DNA of 64,000 nucleotides from Chitinophagaceae bacterium (GCA_004028795.1 SAIW01000007.1:186001-250000), one strand, 5' to 3'; positions 50,665-60,675 are shown, counted from the stretch's first letter. Translations and numbers: made by a program. Notes: generated by a model not told the origin, from the letters alone.

Positions 50665-53600
50665 ATGAAATACAGAGCACCGCTTATTTGTACTGTGGCA
50701 GGTTTGTTATTTATTATCAACAGCTTTGCACAGTCAACAAAAATTAATAACGACCCTGATGCAGTTTTTAAACAGGCGAAGGATTATTATCAGCAACAGT
50801 ATTACAGTTTAGCCTATCCTTTGTTTAAGGATATTTATTATCATCCTGTAAATGGAAATTTTCCTGCAACAATTCAATCAGAGGCTAAGTATTATTACAT
50901 TCTTTGCGGTTTGCAATTAGATGATAGTGCTGCTGCATCTTTAGCTGTTGATTATATTAATTTAGATAATAATATTCCAAGAATACAATTGTTAGGTTTC
51001 TATTTAGGTGAATATTATTTCCGAAAAAAAGATTTGCCCGATGCTTTAACTTACTATAACAAAAGCAGTATAGAAAATTTAAGCAACGATGAAGTTGCTG
51101 ATTTGAAATTTCATAAAGGTTATATTCTTTTTACTATGCAGCAGTTTAATGAAGCGAAACCTTTATTAGATGCTGTAAGACAATTGAAGAATAATACAAA
51201 TTATGTTGATGCCAACTACTACTATGGTTTTATCGTTTTTTATCAAAAAGATTATTCTGAGGCTCTCAAAGCCTTTACTGTAGCGGAAACCAGCCCCACA
51301 TACAATAATATCGTTCCTTTTTATATTGCTGAGATTTATTACTTCACAGGCGATAAAGAAAAAGCACTTTCTTATGCTGAAAATAAAATAAAACAAGGCA
51401 ATCAATATTATGATTTGCAGCTAAAACAGTTAGCAGGTCACTTATGGTTTGATAAGAAAGAATATGCCCATGCTCTTCCATACTTAAAAGAATATGTTGC
51501 TAAAACAGATAAAGTAAAACGTGAAGATTTATATGAACTGAGCTATTGTTATTATGCTGCAGGTAATTGGAAAGAAAGTATTGCAGGCTTTAAACAATTA
51601 GGCGGTAAAGAAGATTCCTTGGCCCAAAACAGTATGTATTTATTAGCGGATGCTTATTTAAAAACAGGGGATAAGCCGAGTGCCAGAAATGCTTTTTTAT
51701 TCTGTGCTACTAATAACAGCAACGATACACAAAAAGAAGTTTCTTCTTTTAATTATGCCAAGTTGAGTTATGAATTGGGCTTTACAGATATTGCTTTAAA
51801 ATCTTTACAAAACTTTATTTCAACTTATCCGAAATCAACTTATTTGTTAGAAGCAAAAGAATTAACTATAAGTGTTTTGGCCAACACCAGTAATTATAAA
51901 GATGCATTGAGTTTGTTTGAAAGTTTAGATGTGAAGACGGAGACTGCGAAGAAAATTTATCCTAAAATTCTTTATGGCAGAGCTGTTGAAATGATTAATG
52001 ACCAGCAATTAGATAAAGCAGACGTATTGCTTACAAAGCTTATTTCAGTTCCGTTTAATGAAAAGCAAATTCAATTAGCTTATTTCTGGAAAGGGGAAAT
52101 TGCTTATAGAAATAACAGGTTGGAAGATGCTGTAAATTATCTGGTAAATTATTTAAAAAGTCCGCAAACAAATGGTGAAGTAAATGCAGCTAATGCTAAG
52201 TATAATTTAGCTTATTGTTTATTAAAGAAAGAGCAATACATTAACTCACTTACTTATTTTCAACAGGTATCATCTTCTGTATCTACCGCTGCCACCGCAT
52301 TAGAGCAGGATGCCTATGTACGTGCAGCTGATTGCTATTTCATGAATAAAAATTATAAGCAGGCATTAGTAATGTATGAAAATGTAATTGCATTAAACAC
52401 AAAGGGCTCAGATTATGCATTGTTTCAGAAAGCAATTATTGCAGGTGCTTATAATAAGAGTAATGATAAAATAAACTTATTACAAAGCATGGTTAAGCAG
52501 TTTCCGAATTCCACTTTAGTTGCTGATGCAAATATGGAAATTGCCAATACTTATTTAGCAAATGAAAATTTTGACAATGCTATTCCACCATTACAACAAA
52601 TATTGAATGATAAAGCGGCAACCGCCTTTTTTCCAAAAGCTTATTTAAAATTGGGTGTTGCCTATTTTAATTTAGATAAGAATGATGATGCTTTAAAAAA
52701 CTTTACACAGTTAGTTGCCAAATATCCCAACTCAGGTGAAAGTGATGAAGCTATTGAATACATCAGAAACATTTTTATAGAGCAACAAAAACCCGGAGAG
52801 TTTATTGCTTTTATGAAACAAAACGGAAAGCCTGTTGCTTACAATGAGCAGGATTCACTTACCTACCGCTCTGCTATGCTGCGTTATGAAGCTAAAGATT
52901 ATGCAGGGGCTCAAACAGGGTTTACTGAATATCTGAAATCTTTTGCCGATGGTAAGTATGCAATAGAAGCAAACTATTTTGTAGCCGAAATTTTTATCAC
53001 TAAAAAAGATTTTAATGCTGCATTACCTTATTATAATGCGGTGGCAGCAAAAGCACCGAATAAATACGCAGAACGTAGTACGCTGCAAAGTGCAAGAATT
53101 TATTATTTCGATTTGAAGGATAATGGTAATGCTGCTAAATATTTTGCTCAATTAAAATCAATAGCAACACAGCAGGAAAATAAATTAGAAGCCATGCGTG
53201 GATTATTGCGTTGTCAATACAAATTACAGCAATGGAAAGATGCAATGGATAATGCACAGGATTTATTAAAAGAGAAAGCCATTGCAACAGATGATAAAAT
53301 GATGGCGAATATGATATTGGGTAAAAGCTATCAGTTAGATAGTTTATCAGATAATGCTCTTCTTTCTTATAAGCAGGTAACTACTTTAGGCCAATCAGAA
53401 TTCAGTGCAGAAGCTCAATATCATATTGCAGAAATATTATTTCAGCAAAACAAATTAGCCGATGCAGAGAAAGCAGGCTTTGAAACAATTAAGAAATATG
53501 GTTCTTATGATGTATGGGTAACGAAGAGTTATATTCTGTTAGGTGATATTTATTTTAAACAGAAAGATTTATTTAATGCAGAAGCTACTTATAAAAGCGT

Positions 53601-53703
53601 TGCTGAAAATGCAACGGATACAGCATTAAAGAAAGAGGCAACTGATAAGTTAGCCATTGTTATAGCAGAAAAAGCAAAAACAGAAAAAGTTGAACAACAA
53701 TAA
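50665..53703 (+). CDS. Large tetratricopeptide-repeat envelope protein
   Basis: 1012 residues from ATG 50665, starting a signal peptide (MKYRAPLICTVAGLLFIINSFAQ); the TTG upstream at 50638 is not needed. The whole mature part is TPR units, e.g. 'ALTYYNKSSIENL', 'ALKAFTVAETSPTY', 'AVNYLVNYLKSP', 'ALKNFTQLVAKYPNSGESDEA', 'AAKYFAQLKSIA'; C-terminus 'AEKAKTEKVEQQ'. CpoB/YbgF-like repeats (YP[NK]S spacing) predominate. It is probably a periplasmic scaffold for an envelope machine. The beta-barrel gene starts 10 bp after its stop. Confidence 0.9.
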   Translation: MKYRAPLICTVAGLLFIINSFAQSTKINNDPDAVFKQAKDYYQQQYYSLAYPLFKDIYYHPVNGNFPATIQSEAKYYYILCGLQLDDSAAASLAVDYINLDNNIPRIQLLGFYLGEYYFRKKDLPDALTYYNKSSIENLSNDEVADLKFHKGYILFTMQQFNEAKPLLDAVRQLKNNTNYVDANYYYGFIVFYQKDYSEALKAFTVAETSPTYNNIVPFYIAEIYYFTGDKEKALSYAENKIKQGNQYYDLQLKQLAGHLWFDKKEYAHALPYLKEYVAKTDKVKREDLYELSYCYYAAGNWKESIAGFKQLGGKEDSLAQNSMYLLADAYLKTGDKPSARNAFLFCATNNSNDTQKEVSSFNYAKLSYELGFTDIALKSLQNFISTYPKSTYLLEAKELTISVLANTSNYKDALSLFESLDVKTETAKKIYPKILYGRAVEMINDQQLDKADVLLTKLISVPFNEKQIQLAYFWKGEIAYRNNRLEDAVNYLVNYLKSPQTNGEVNAANAKYNLAYCLLKKEQYINSLTYFQQVSSSVSTAATALEQDAYVRAADCYFMNKNYKQALVMYENVIALNTKGSDYALFQKAIIAGAYNKSNDKINLLQSMVKQFPNSTLVADANMEIANTYLANENFDNAIPPLQQILNDKAATAFFPKAYLKLGVAYFNLDKNDDALKNFTQLVAKYPNSGESDEAIEYIRNIFIEQQKPGEFIAFMKQNGKPVAYNEQDSLTYRSAMLRYEAKDYAGAQTGFTEYLKSFADGKYAIEANYFVAEIFITKKDFNAALPYYNAVAAKAPNKYAERSTLQSARIYYFDLKDNGNAAKYFAQLKSIATQQENKLEAMRGLLRCQYKLQQWKDAMDNAQDLLKEKAIATDDKMMANMILGKSYQLDSLSDNALLSYKQVTTLGQSEFSAEAQYHIAEILFQQNKLADAEKAGFETIKKYGSYDVWVTKSYILLGDIYFKQKDLFNAEATYKSVAENATDTALKKEATDKLAIVIAEKAKTEKVEQQ

Positions 53704-53713
53704 AGTATTTACA

Positions 53714-55543
53714 ATGAAAATTGTACAAAAAATAATATGGGTGTTTTTTATCGCCTGCATCCCTATTGTAATGGTTGATGCACAACAATTAACTAAAAAG
53801 AAAAAAGCAGGCACTTCAAATACTAAGAAATTATCTTCCAAAAAGAAAAGTAAAAGAACTTCTTCAAGAAGAACTGTTGCTAATACCAGAAATGAACAAA
53901 CGAATGCAGCAAACCCGATGGGTGCAACCATTCGGTTAGCGGAAAAACAAAATGAAGAACCGAAGGATACTTCAACACCAAGAGTGGTTACGGTTACTTC
54001 TGCATTTAAACCATCCTTAAAAAATGCTGCTAAAATAAATTTTACAGCAGCCACACCCGTTTTAGATTCATCTAAAATTGCTGTTACTTATAATATACCA
54101 TCGCAGAATTTATTTTTCAGCTATCAGCCTGTGCCTATTAAAGCCATTGCTTATGAACCGGATAGTGCAACGGTTTGGGATAACGACCAATACATTAAAG
54201 TAGGTTATGGTAATTATGCTTCCCCGCATATAGAAGCAGCGGCAGCATTCGGTAATCCTAAAACAACAAGTGTAAATCTTCATGCTAAATACATAGCATC
54301 AAACGGTAATCTTCCTTTTCAGGATTATAATAAAGCTAACATAGAAGCAAATGCCAATTTTAATGTATCAGCAAGAAATGAAGTGATCGCTAAAGCATTT
54401 TATTATAACAGCAATCAATATAAATACGGCATAACAACAGGTAGTTTTACTAAAGATCAATTACAGCAACAGTTTAATACACTTGGTGCAAGTGTTGCCT
54501 TTCACAGTAAAGGAATGAATGAATACGGCATTACTTATCATCCTGAAATAAGTGCCTCCAACTTTACTGATAACAGAAATGCCAACGAATTCAGCTTATT
54601 AATTAAAGCACCCATCAATAAATCTTTTGGTAAACTATTTGCGTTTGACTTATCTGCAACGGCTGATCTTACAAAACTTAATCAACCGACCATTGCATTA
54701 CCGTATACCAATGTAAACAATAACCTATTTTATTTAAACCCGACCTTTCAGTTTAAAACACCCAACTTTCAATTAAATGCAGGCATACAGCCAAGTTGGG
54801 ATAACAGCTCGTTCTCTTTATTACCGAATTTTACAGCAGCAATAAAGGTGAATGAAGAAAAAACGTTGATTGCTGAAATCGGCTGGATTGGTTCATTTAA
54901 TAAAAATACTTATCGTTCTTTAAGTGAATACAATCCATTTATTGCTCAGCCCGGTAATTTGTTCAATACTAAAATAACTGAACAATATATTGGCTTGAAA
55001 GGTAGTGCAGGCAGCCATTTTACCTACAATGCAAAATTCAGTTTATTAAAAGTGAATAATCTTGCTTTATTGGCAAACGATACAACCACCAATAACACAC
55101 AAACATTTATTACATTATTTGAGCCTGAATTAAAAGGCATTAAACTGCATGGAGAAATCGGTTATACCTGGCAGGAAAAATTCTTTGCAACAGCTTCTTT
55201 AAATTATATTAATTATACACAACAACAGCAATACAATAAAGCCTGGGGCATTCTTCCTTTAGAAGTCAACGGCACCTTGCGTTATAAAATAACTAAGGAT
55301 TTTGCTGTGAAAGGAGACCTATTTTTCTGGAATGGCTCTTATTACAGAAACCCCAAAACATTGGCATCCGACAAGCTTTCTGCTGCTATTGATTTCAACG
55401 CAGGGGCAGAATATACCATTGCCAAAAGATTGAATTTATGGCTGCAGATGAACAATGTTTTCAATAATAAATACCAACGCTGGAACCAATACGAAGTTTT
55501 AGGCTTTAACTTTTTAGCAGGAGTTGTATATTCGTTTCGTTAA
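53714..55543 (+). CDS. TonB-dependent-receptor-like beta-barrel protein with basic N-terminal tail
   Basis: 609 residues from ATG 53714, with a signal peptide (MKIVQKIIWVFFIACIPIVMVDAQ). Next is a strongly basic, Lys/Arg/Ser/Thr-rich stretch (~25-65). The rest is barrel strands ('HLHAKYIASNG'-type, 'INYTQQQQYNK', 'NNVFNNKYQRWNQYEVLGFNFLAGVVYSF' in parts), ending in an aromatic C-terminal residue as in outer-membrane proteins. No full plug domain is evident, so it is barrel-like rather than a classic transporter. Paired with the TPR gene (10 bp) and HU-CCDC81 gene (16 bp). Confidence 0.88.
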   Translation: MKIVQKIIWVFFIACIPIVMVDAQQLTKKKKAGTSNTKKLSSKKKSKRTSSRRTVANTRNEQTNAANPMGATIRLAEKQNEEPKDTSTPRVVTVTSAFKPSLKNAAKINFTAATPVLDSSKIAVTYNIPSQNLFFSYQPVPIKAIAYEPDSATVWDNDQYIKVGYGNYASPHIEAAAAFGNPKTTSVNLHAKYIASNGNLPFQDYNKANIEANANFNVSARNEVIAKAFYYNSNQYKYGITTGSFTKDQLQQQFNTLGASVAFHSKGMNEYGITYHPEISASNFTDNRNANEFSLLIKAPINKSFGKLFAFDLSATADLTKLNQPTIALPYTNVNNNLFYLNPTFQFKTPNFQLNAGIQPSWDNSSFSLLPNFTAAIKVNEEKTLIAEIGWIGSFNKNTYRSLSEYNPFIAQPGNLFNTKITEQYIGLKGSAGSHFTYNAKFSLLKVNNLALLANDTTTNNTQTFITLFEPELKGIKLHGEIGYTWQEKFFATASLNYINYTQQQQYNKAWGILPLEVNGTLRYKITKDFAVKGDLFFWNGSYYRNPKTLASDKLSAAIDFNAGAEYTIAKRLNLWLQMNNVFNNKYQRWNQYEVLGFNFLAGVVYSFR

Positions 55544-55559
55544 TTTGCTATAAAGCCCC

Positions 55560-56138
55560 ATGTACGATATTTTCTATAAATATTTACTTCTTAACCATAA
55601 GGCATCAGTGCCGGGTGTTGGTAGTTTTGTGATTGAAGATATTCCTGCAAAAATGGATTATGTTACACAAACCATTACTGCACCAAAACAGGAATTTAGG
55701 TTTGAAAATCAATCAACTGCTAACGCTGATAAAACTTTCTTTTTCTACTTATCTAAAGAATTAAAAGTTAATGAGGTTGAGGCAATCAATAAGTTCAATG
55801 AGTTTGCTCAAACAGTAAAAGAAGGGGCTTTAAATGGCGGGGCAATATTGCCTGGGTTAGGAACCTTAAAGCGGTCTTACGATGAAGCAATTTATTTTGT
55901 TCCTGAATATAATTACAGTAAACAACCCTTGCTTAACAACATACATTTACAACATTCGGTTGTTGCAGAAGCCAATCTGGTTGATTTATATGACCCGGGA
56001 GACAGCAGAATTTTAAAACAGGAAGGTGCACCCGAAGAAGAAAAAATTACTACCAGAGAAAAGGAAGATTACTGGTGGGTTTATGCGATAGTGCTGGCAA
56101 TATTGGGTTTAGGTGCGTTATTATATTATTACATTTAA
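55560..56138 (+). CDS. HU-CCDC81 domain protein with C-terminal membrane span
   Basis: 192 residues. Two HU-like repeats: 'ASVPGVGSFVIEDIPAKMDY' and 'GGAILPGLGTLKRSYDEAIYF', the CCDC81-type HU arrangement found in Bacteroidota, and a C-terminal span (~172-190). Many relatives carry a SPOR domain after the span; here none is present. Likely a cytoplasmic-facing module of the envelope protein cluster at 50.7-56.1 kb. Gap of 16 bp to the previous gene. Confidence 0.85.
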   Translation: MYDIFYKYLLLNHKASVPGVGSFVIEDIPAKMDYVTQTITAPKQEFRFENQSTANADKTFFFYLSKELKVNEVEAINKFNEFAQTVKEGALNGGAILPGLGTLKRSYDEAIYFVPEYNYSKQPLLNNIHLQHSVVAEANLVDLYDPGDSRILKQEGAPEEEKITTREKEDYWWVYAIVLAILGLGALLYYYI

Positions 56139-56172
56139 TTTTAATGTGTAATCAACTTCAAATTATTTACCA

Positions 56173-56197
56173 GGTGTCGTTGCGTCGCACACTTGTA
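56173..56197. repeat. Dispersed GTACAAG..GCGACG element, inverted copy
   Basis: Read on the minus strand GTACAAGTGTGCGACGCAAC then GACAC; close to the sequence at 8460-8487. It lies in the spacer between the HU-CCDC81 gene and the methyltransferase gene. Confidence 0.5.
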
Positions 56198-56226
56198 CGT
56201 TCATAACGCTATTCAACTTGTTTACA

Positions 56227-57126
56227 ATGTCGCTAATTAATTATACTAACTGTCCTTCCTGTCAATCCTCCAATATCAGCAAAGTCTTACGGGCAAAAGA
56301 TTATACGGTAAGCAATCAAATATTTGAAATATGGCATTGTAATAATTGTACTTTACGCTTCACGCAAAATATTCCTGATACAGTTAATATTGGTTCATAT
56401 TATCAATCAACTGCTTATGTTTCACATTCAGATACACAGGAAGGTTTAATAAACAAGTTATATCATCTTATTCGTAACAGAACGCTGCAAACAAAAAAGC
56501 AATTAATTATTGCAGAAAGCGGTTTGCAAAAGGGAGCTTTGTTAGATGTAGGTGCAGGTACCGGTGCTTTTTCAAATACCATGCAACAAGCAGGCTGGGC
56601 TGTTACCGGCCTTGAGCCTGATGATACAGCAAGAAAAGTAGCAGCAGATAAATATCAATTGCAATTACAATCCCCTGAAAACTTATTCAAACAAAACAAT
56701 AAAAGCTTTGATGTAATAACCATGTGGCATGTATTAGAACATGTACACGATTTGCATCAATACATTGAAACCTTTTACAAAATATTACAACCAAACGGAA
56801 TCCTTGTTATTGCGGTACCCAACTATACAAGTTATGATGCTGAACTGTATCATCAATATTGGGCTGCTTATGATGTACCAAGACATTTATATCATTTCTC
56901 ACCCAAAAGTATCGAGTTATTAATGGCTGCAAAAGGCCTTACAGTAAATGCTTTCAAGCCAATGTGGTTCGATAGTTTTTATGTAAGTATGCTGAGTGAG
57001 CAATATAAAAACGGTAAAGGAAATTTACTGAAAGCAGTATGGAATGGTTTTATCTCGAATCTAAAAACAATTGGTAATAGTAAGAATTGCAGTTCTGTTA
57101 TTTACGTAATAAAGAAGCAAGCTTAA
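56227..57126 (+). CDS. Class I SAM-dependent methyltransferase with N-terminal zinc ribbon
   Basis: 299 residues; ATG at 56227 (a TTG at 56218 lies three codons earlier). Zinc ribbon at the start ('NCPSCQSSN', 'IWHCNNCTLRF') followed by a Rossmann SAM domain ('GALLDVGAGTGAFSNTMQQAG', 'VTGLEPDD', 'VITMWHVLEHVHDLHQYIE'). The type is common in sugar- or polyketide-modifying loci; the target is unknown. Its 3' end overlaps the convergent cyclotransferase gene by 4 bp. Confidence 0.88.
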   Translation: MSLINYTNCPSCQSSNISKVLRAKDYTVSNQIFEIWHCNNCTLRFTQNIPDTVNIGSYYQSTAYVSHSDTQEGLINKLYHLIRNRTLQTKKQLIIAESGLQKGALLDVGAGTGAFSNTMQQAGWAVTGLEPDDTARKVAADKYQLQLQSPENLFKQNNKSFDVITMWHVLEHVHDLHQYIETFYKILQPNGILVIAVPNYTSYDAELYHQYWAAYDVPRHLYHFSPKSIELLMAAKGLTVNAFKPMWFDSFYVSMLSEQYKNGKGNLLKAVWNGFISNLKTIGNSKNCSSVIYVIKKQA

Positions 57127-57923
57127 TTCAATTTTACTTCAAACATTTTCGGCCAGTTCTTTCCTGTTAAGTAAAAAATATTTTTTGTGCTGTCGTAAGC
57201 AATGCCGTTTAATACATCTCTTTTAGTAGTCTCGGCAGGTGTAGCATATCTTTCCAAAACACCGGTAAAATCAAGTAACCCAACAACTTTACCTGTATTG
57301 GCATCAATCTTTACAATCTTATCAAAATCCTGTGTCCATGTGTTGGCATAAATAAAACCTTTAACGTATTCCAGCTCATTTATAAAAACTTCTCCATTGC
57401 TTGTCGGCACACCCGCAACAGGAACTGTTTTAGTTACTGCAAATGTTTCGGGGTTGCGATAAAAAAGAATATTGCTGCCACTATCCATAATAATTTCTTT
57501 GCCGTTATTTGTCATTCCCCAACCTTGCCCTTCATAAGTAAAGGTATTTAACAGCTTAAATGTTTTAGCATCATAAACAAAACACTTATTCTCTTTATAA
57601 GTAAGCTGATAAATCTTTCCATTCAAAATAGTTAAACCTTCGCCAAAGTATTCTTTTGTTAAATCTTTTCTTTGAACAGCGTTACCCGTTTTTATATCAA
57701 CTTTTGCTAAAAAACTTTTTCCGTATTCTCCTGTGCTTTCATACAAAAAACCATTTTGTAATTCTAAACCTTCAGTAAAAGCATTGGTGCTATGCGGATA
57801 AACATTAGTAATGGTATAAGCAATAGCAGGAATAGAAGGCGTTTCTGTTATAGTTTCTTGCTGTTGATTACCGCCGCAGGCAGCTAAAGCAACAACAAAA
57901 ATCAAAGGCAATATTTTCTTCAT
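57123..57923 (-). CDS. Glutaminyl-peptide cyclotransferase-like lipoprotein
   Basis: 266 residues. Lipoprotein signal with lipobox LAAC (Cys16). Plant-type (beta-propeller) glutamine cyclotransferase pattern: 'VYPHSTNAFTEGLELQNGFL' (in parts), 'ESTGEYGKSFLAKVDIKTG', 'YFGEGLTILNGKIYQLTYKE', 'NELEYVKGFIYANTWTQD'. It forms N-terminal pyroglutamate on exported proteins; in Bacteroidota such enzymes act in the periplasm on Gln-initiated mature proteins. Confidence 0.92.
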   Translation of the reverse strand: MKKILPLIFVVALAACGGNQQQETITETPSIPAIAYTITNVYPHSTNAFTEGLELQNGFLYESTGEYGKSFLAKVDIKTGNAVQRKDLTKEYFGEGLTILNGKIYQLTYKENKCFVYDAKTFKLLNTFTYEGQGWGMTNNGKEIIMDSGSNILFYRNPETFAVTKTVPVAGVPTSNGEVFINELEYVKGFIYANTWTQDFDKIVKIDANTGKVVGLLDFTGVLERYATPAETTKRDVLNGIAYDSTKNIFYLTGKNWPKMFEVKLN

Positions 57924-57941
57924 AAAATTGTTTGTTACAAA

Positions 57942-59039
57942 TTACACATTAAATCTAAAGTGCATTACATCGCCATCTTTCACTACATATTCCTTTCCTT
58001 CAATTCTTAAACGGCCGTTATCTCTCGCAGCAGCTTCACTGCCATACTTTATATAGTCTTCATAAGAAATAACTTCTGCTTTAATAAAACCTTTTTCAAA
58101 GTCTGTATGAATTACACCTGCAGCCTGCGGAGCTTTCCAACCATGGTGAATAGTCCATGCTCTAACTTCCTGCACACCGGCAGTAAAATAAGTTTCTAAC
58201 TGCAATAATTTGTACGTGCTTTTAATCATTCTGTTCAAAGCAGGTTGCGTCATTTTATATTCTTCCATAAACATCTGCTTATCATCTGCATTTTCTAACT
58301 CCGCAATCTGTGCTTCAATATTGTTACACATTACAATTACTTCAGCACCTTCATCTTTTATACCGGCAATTAATGCATCAGAATATTTATTGCCTGTATG
58401 CATGCTTGCTTCATCAACATTGGCAACATACAAAACAGATTTATCGGTTAATAAAAACAAATCAGCAATGGCTGTTTTTTCTTCCTTACTTAAATCAAGA
58501 CTTCTTATGTTTTTACCTGCTTCTAAATGAGCCATGCAACGTTTTAAAATCTCTGATTCAACTTTTGCTTTCGGGTCTGTCTTAGCCATTTTTTCTGCAC
58601 GCAGCAATTTCTTTTCAACACTTTCCAAATCTTTCAACTGCAATTCTGTATCAATAATGTCTTTATCACCTAAAGGATTAATCGCTCCTTCATCACGCAA
58701 TACATTTTCATCTTCAAAACAACGTATTACATGAATAATAGCATCCACCTCACGAATATTTCCTAAAAATTTATTACCCAAACCTTCGCCTTTACTGGCA
58801 CCTTTTACCAAACCTGCTATATCAACAATTTCCAATTGTGTAGGTACAATTCTATCAGGCTTCACTAATTCAGCCAACTTATTCAAACGTTCATCAGGCA
58901 CATCTACCAAACCAGTATTCGGTTCAATGGTACAGAATCTATAATTACTTGCCTGTGCTTTGGCACTGTTACTTACAGCATTAAATAAAGTTGATTTACC
59001 AACATTGGGCAACCCTACAATTCCGGCTTTTAAACTCAT
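57942..59039 (-). CDS. ychF: YchF family ribosome-binding ATPase (OBG-like)
   Basis: 365 residues, universal. Walker A 'GIVGLPNVGKSTLFNAVSNS'; switch 'DIAGLVKGASKGEGLGNKFL'; the G4 motif is NVDE ('YVANVDEAS') in place of NKxD, the change that makes YchF favour ATP. The C-terminal TGS domain ends 'VVKDGDVMHFRFNV'. It binds the ribosome and is redox/stress-linked. Divergent from the SpmAB fusion gene. Confidence 0.97.
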   Translation of the reverse strand: MSLKAGIVGLPNVGKSTLFNAVSNSAKAQASNYRFCTIEPNTGLVDVPDERLNKLAELVKPDRIVPTQLEIVDIAGLVKGASKGEGLGNKFLGNIREVDAIIHVIRCFEDENVLRDEGAINPLGDKDIIDTELQLKDLESVEKKLLRAEKMAKTDPKAKVESEILKRCMAHLEAGKNIRSLDLSKEEKTAIADLFLLTDKSVLYVANVDEASMHTGNKYSDALIAGIKDEGAEVIVMCNNIEAQIAELENADDKQMFMEEYKMTQPALNRMIKSTYKLLQLETYFTAGVQEVRAWTIHHGWKAPQAAGVIHTDFEKGFIKAEVISYEDYIKYGSEAAARDNGRLRIEGKEYVVKDGDVMHFRFNV

Positions 59040-59097
59040 AGTATGTTTTAATTTTATCGTGTACTTAACAGCATTACTTTATTAAGCTGCTGTTATC

Positions 59098-59149
59098 TGC
59101 CTGTCGGTAAGCAGGCACCGCATCCGAAATTTCGGGATACGTTCTGTTC
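59098..59149 (+). repeat. Hairpin TGCCTG/CAGGCA and CGCATCC(C)GAA element, copy 2
   Basis: TGCCTG (59098-59103) pairs with CAGGCA (59112-59117). It is followed by a 31-bp copy of the 40678 element with CATCCGAAATTTCGGGATACG. It lies upstream of ychF and of the SpmAB gene, in the divergent spacer. Confidence 0.75.
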
Positions 59150-59254
59150 TTTATTAAGCTTTTTTACGGCTGCAAAAGTAAGGTTTGAGTGTAAAAAGGA
59201 TTTGCTTATTTTCAACCCTTATTCAGTTGTTCAAAAATCAATCAATAAAAACTC

Positions 59255-60667
59255 ATGGCTTTAAGCAGAATCTGGAGTGCTTTTATACTAATTGCTATTG
59301 TTGTTGCTACTGCTAAAATGCTTTTTTTTAATAGTGGTAAAGAAGTGTACAGCCATATGGTTGTCGGCAAACAAGGGGATACTGCTTATACAAAAACAAT
59401 TGACAGTACCTCATTATCAACAACTATTCTTGCAAAAATTGCTCAACAAAAAGAATATAAAAGCGGCGATACTGTTTATACTAAAACCACACAAGGTAAA
59501 TACGTCAGTTACTTTTCACAATCAGCTGATGGTGTTATTGCAACCTGTAAAAGCTCTGTTGAAATCTGTTTGGGTCTTATCGGCATCATGGCTTTGTTTA
59601 TGGGTTTTATGAGCATTGCAGAAAGGGCAGGAGGTATTAGATTTTTATCAAGAATAGTTGGGCCTTTCTTTTCAAAACTATTTCCTGAAATTCCTAAAGG
59701 TCATCCTGCCATGGGGCATATGATTATGAATTTCTCTGCCAATTTGTTAAACCTTGATAATGCTGCCACACCTTTCGGTATAAAAGCGATGGAAAGTATG
59801 CAGGAACTCAATCCCGATAAAACCAAAGCATCTAATGCACAGATCATGTTTCTCTGTTTGCATGCTTCAGGGTTAACCTTGGTGCCTGTTACTGTTATCG
59901 CAGCAAGGGCATCAGTAAAAGCAGCAAGCCCTACTGATATTTTTATTCCCTGTATGATAGCAACGTTTGCAGCAACAATTGCTGCATTATTTATTGTTTC
60001 GTTCAGACAAAAAATAAAAATTTTTCAACCCGTTGTGTTGGCATGGATTGGCGGAGCGAGTGCATTAATTGCTTTATTGGTTGTGTACTTGCATTCATTA
60101 TCGCCCGATGCCATGAAAACCTTTTCCGGCTTATTAAGCAATGGTTTAATTCTCTGGATTTTTGCTGCTATTGTTATTGGGGGTGCTCTGTATAAAAAGA
60201 TTGACATATTTGATGCGTTTGTTGATGGAGCTAAAGGTGGCTTTGAAACAAGTATTAAAATTATTCCTTATGTAGTGGGAATATTGGTTGCGATAAGTTT
60301 ATTAAGAACCAGCGGCAGTTTTGAAGTATTACTTTCCGGTATGAGAAGTTTGTTTGGCTTTTTAGGTTTTGATACCAGATTTGTTGACGGCTTGCCTACA
60401 GCCTTAATGAAACCGTTAAGCGGCAGCGGTGCAAGAGGAATGATGTTTGATACAATGAAAGCTTATGGCCCCGATTCTTTTGCAGGAAAATTATGCTGCA
60501 TATTACAAGGTTCATCAGATACCACTTTTTATGTGGTGGCTGTTTACTTTGGTGCTGTTGGTATTAAAAACACTCGTTATTCAATAGGTACCATGTTATT
60601 AGCAGATTTGGTTGGCATAATAACTTCTGTTTTGTTGTGTTATTTATTTTTTGGTAATGCAGTTTAA
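59255..60667 (+). CDS. Nucleoside recognition domain protein, SpmA-SpmB fusion
   Basis: 470 residues, about ten membrane spans. The two spore-maturation-like halves are visible: the SpmA-like gate domain ('FMSIAERAGGIRFLSRIVGP', 'LNLDNAATPFGIKAMESMQELNP') and the SpmB-like half ('IFDAFVDGAKGGFETSIKIIPYV', 'GSGARGMMFDTMKAYGPDSF', 'LQGSSDTTFYVVAVYFGAVG'). Bacteroidota do not sporulate, so the fusion likely has a transport role; substrate unknown. The periplasmic insert at ~30-90 is lineage-specific. A palindrome-ended repeat follows. Confidence 0.92.
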   Translation: MALSRIWSAFILIAIVVATAKMLFFNSGKEVYSHMVVGKQGDTAYTKTIDSTSLSTTILAKIAQQKEYKSGDTVYTKTTQGKYVSYFSQSADGVIATCKSSVEICLGLIGIMALFMGFMSIAERAGGIRFLSRIVGPFFSKLFPEIPKGHPAMGHMIMNFSANLLNLDNAATPFGIKAMESMQELNPDKTKASNAQIMFLCLHASGLTLVPVTVIAARASVKAASPTDIFIPCMIATFAATIAALFIVSFRQKIKIFQPVVLAWIGGASALIALLVVYLHSLSPDAMKTFSGLLSNGLILWIFAAIVIGGALYKKIDIFDAFVDGAKGGFETSIKIIPYVVGILVAISLLRTSGSFEVLLSGMRSLFGFLGFDTRFVDGLPTALMKPLSGSGARGMMFDTMKAYGPDSFAGKLCCILQGSSDTTFYVVAVYFGAVGIKNTRYSIGTMLLADLVGIITSVLLCYLFFGNAV

Positions 60668-60675
60668 GAGGCGTT

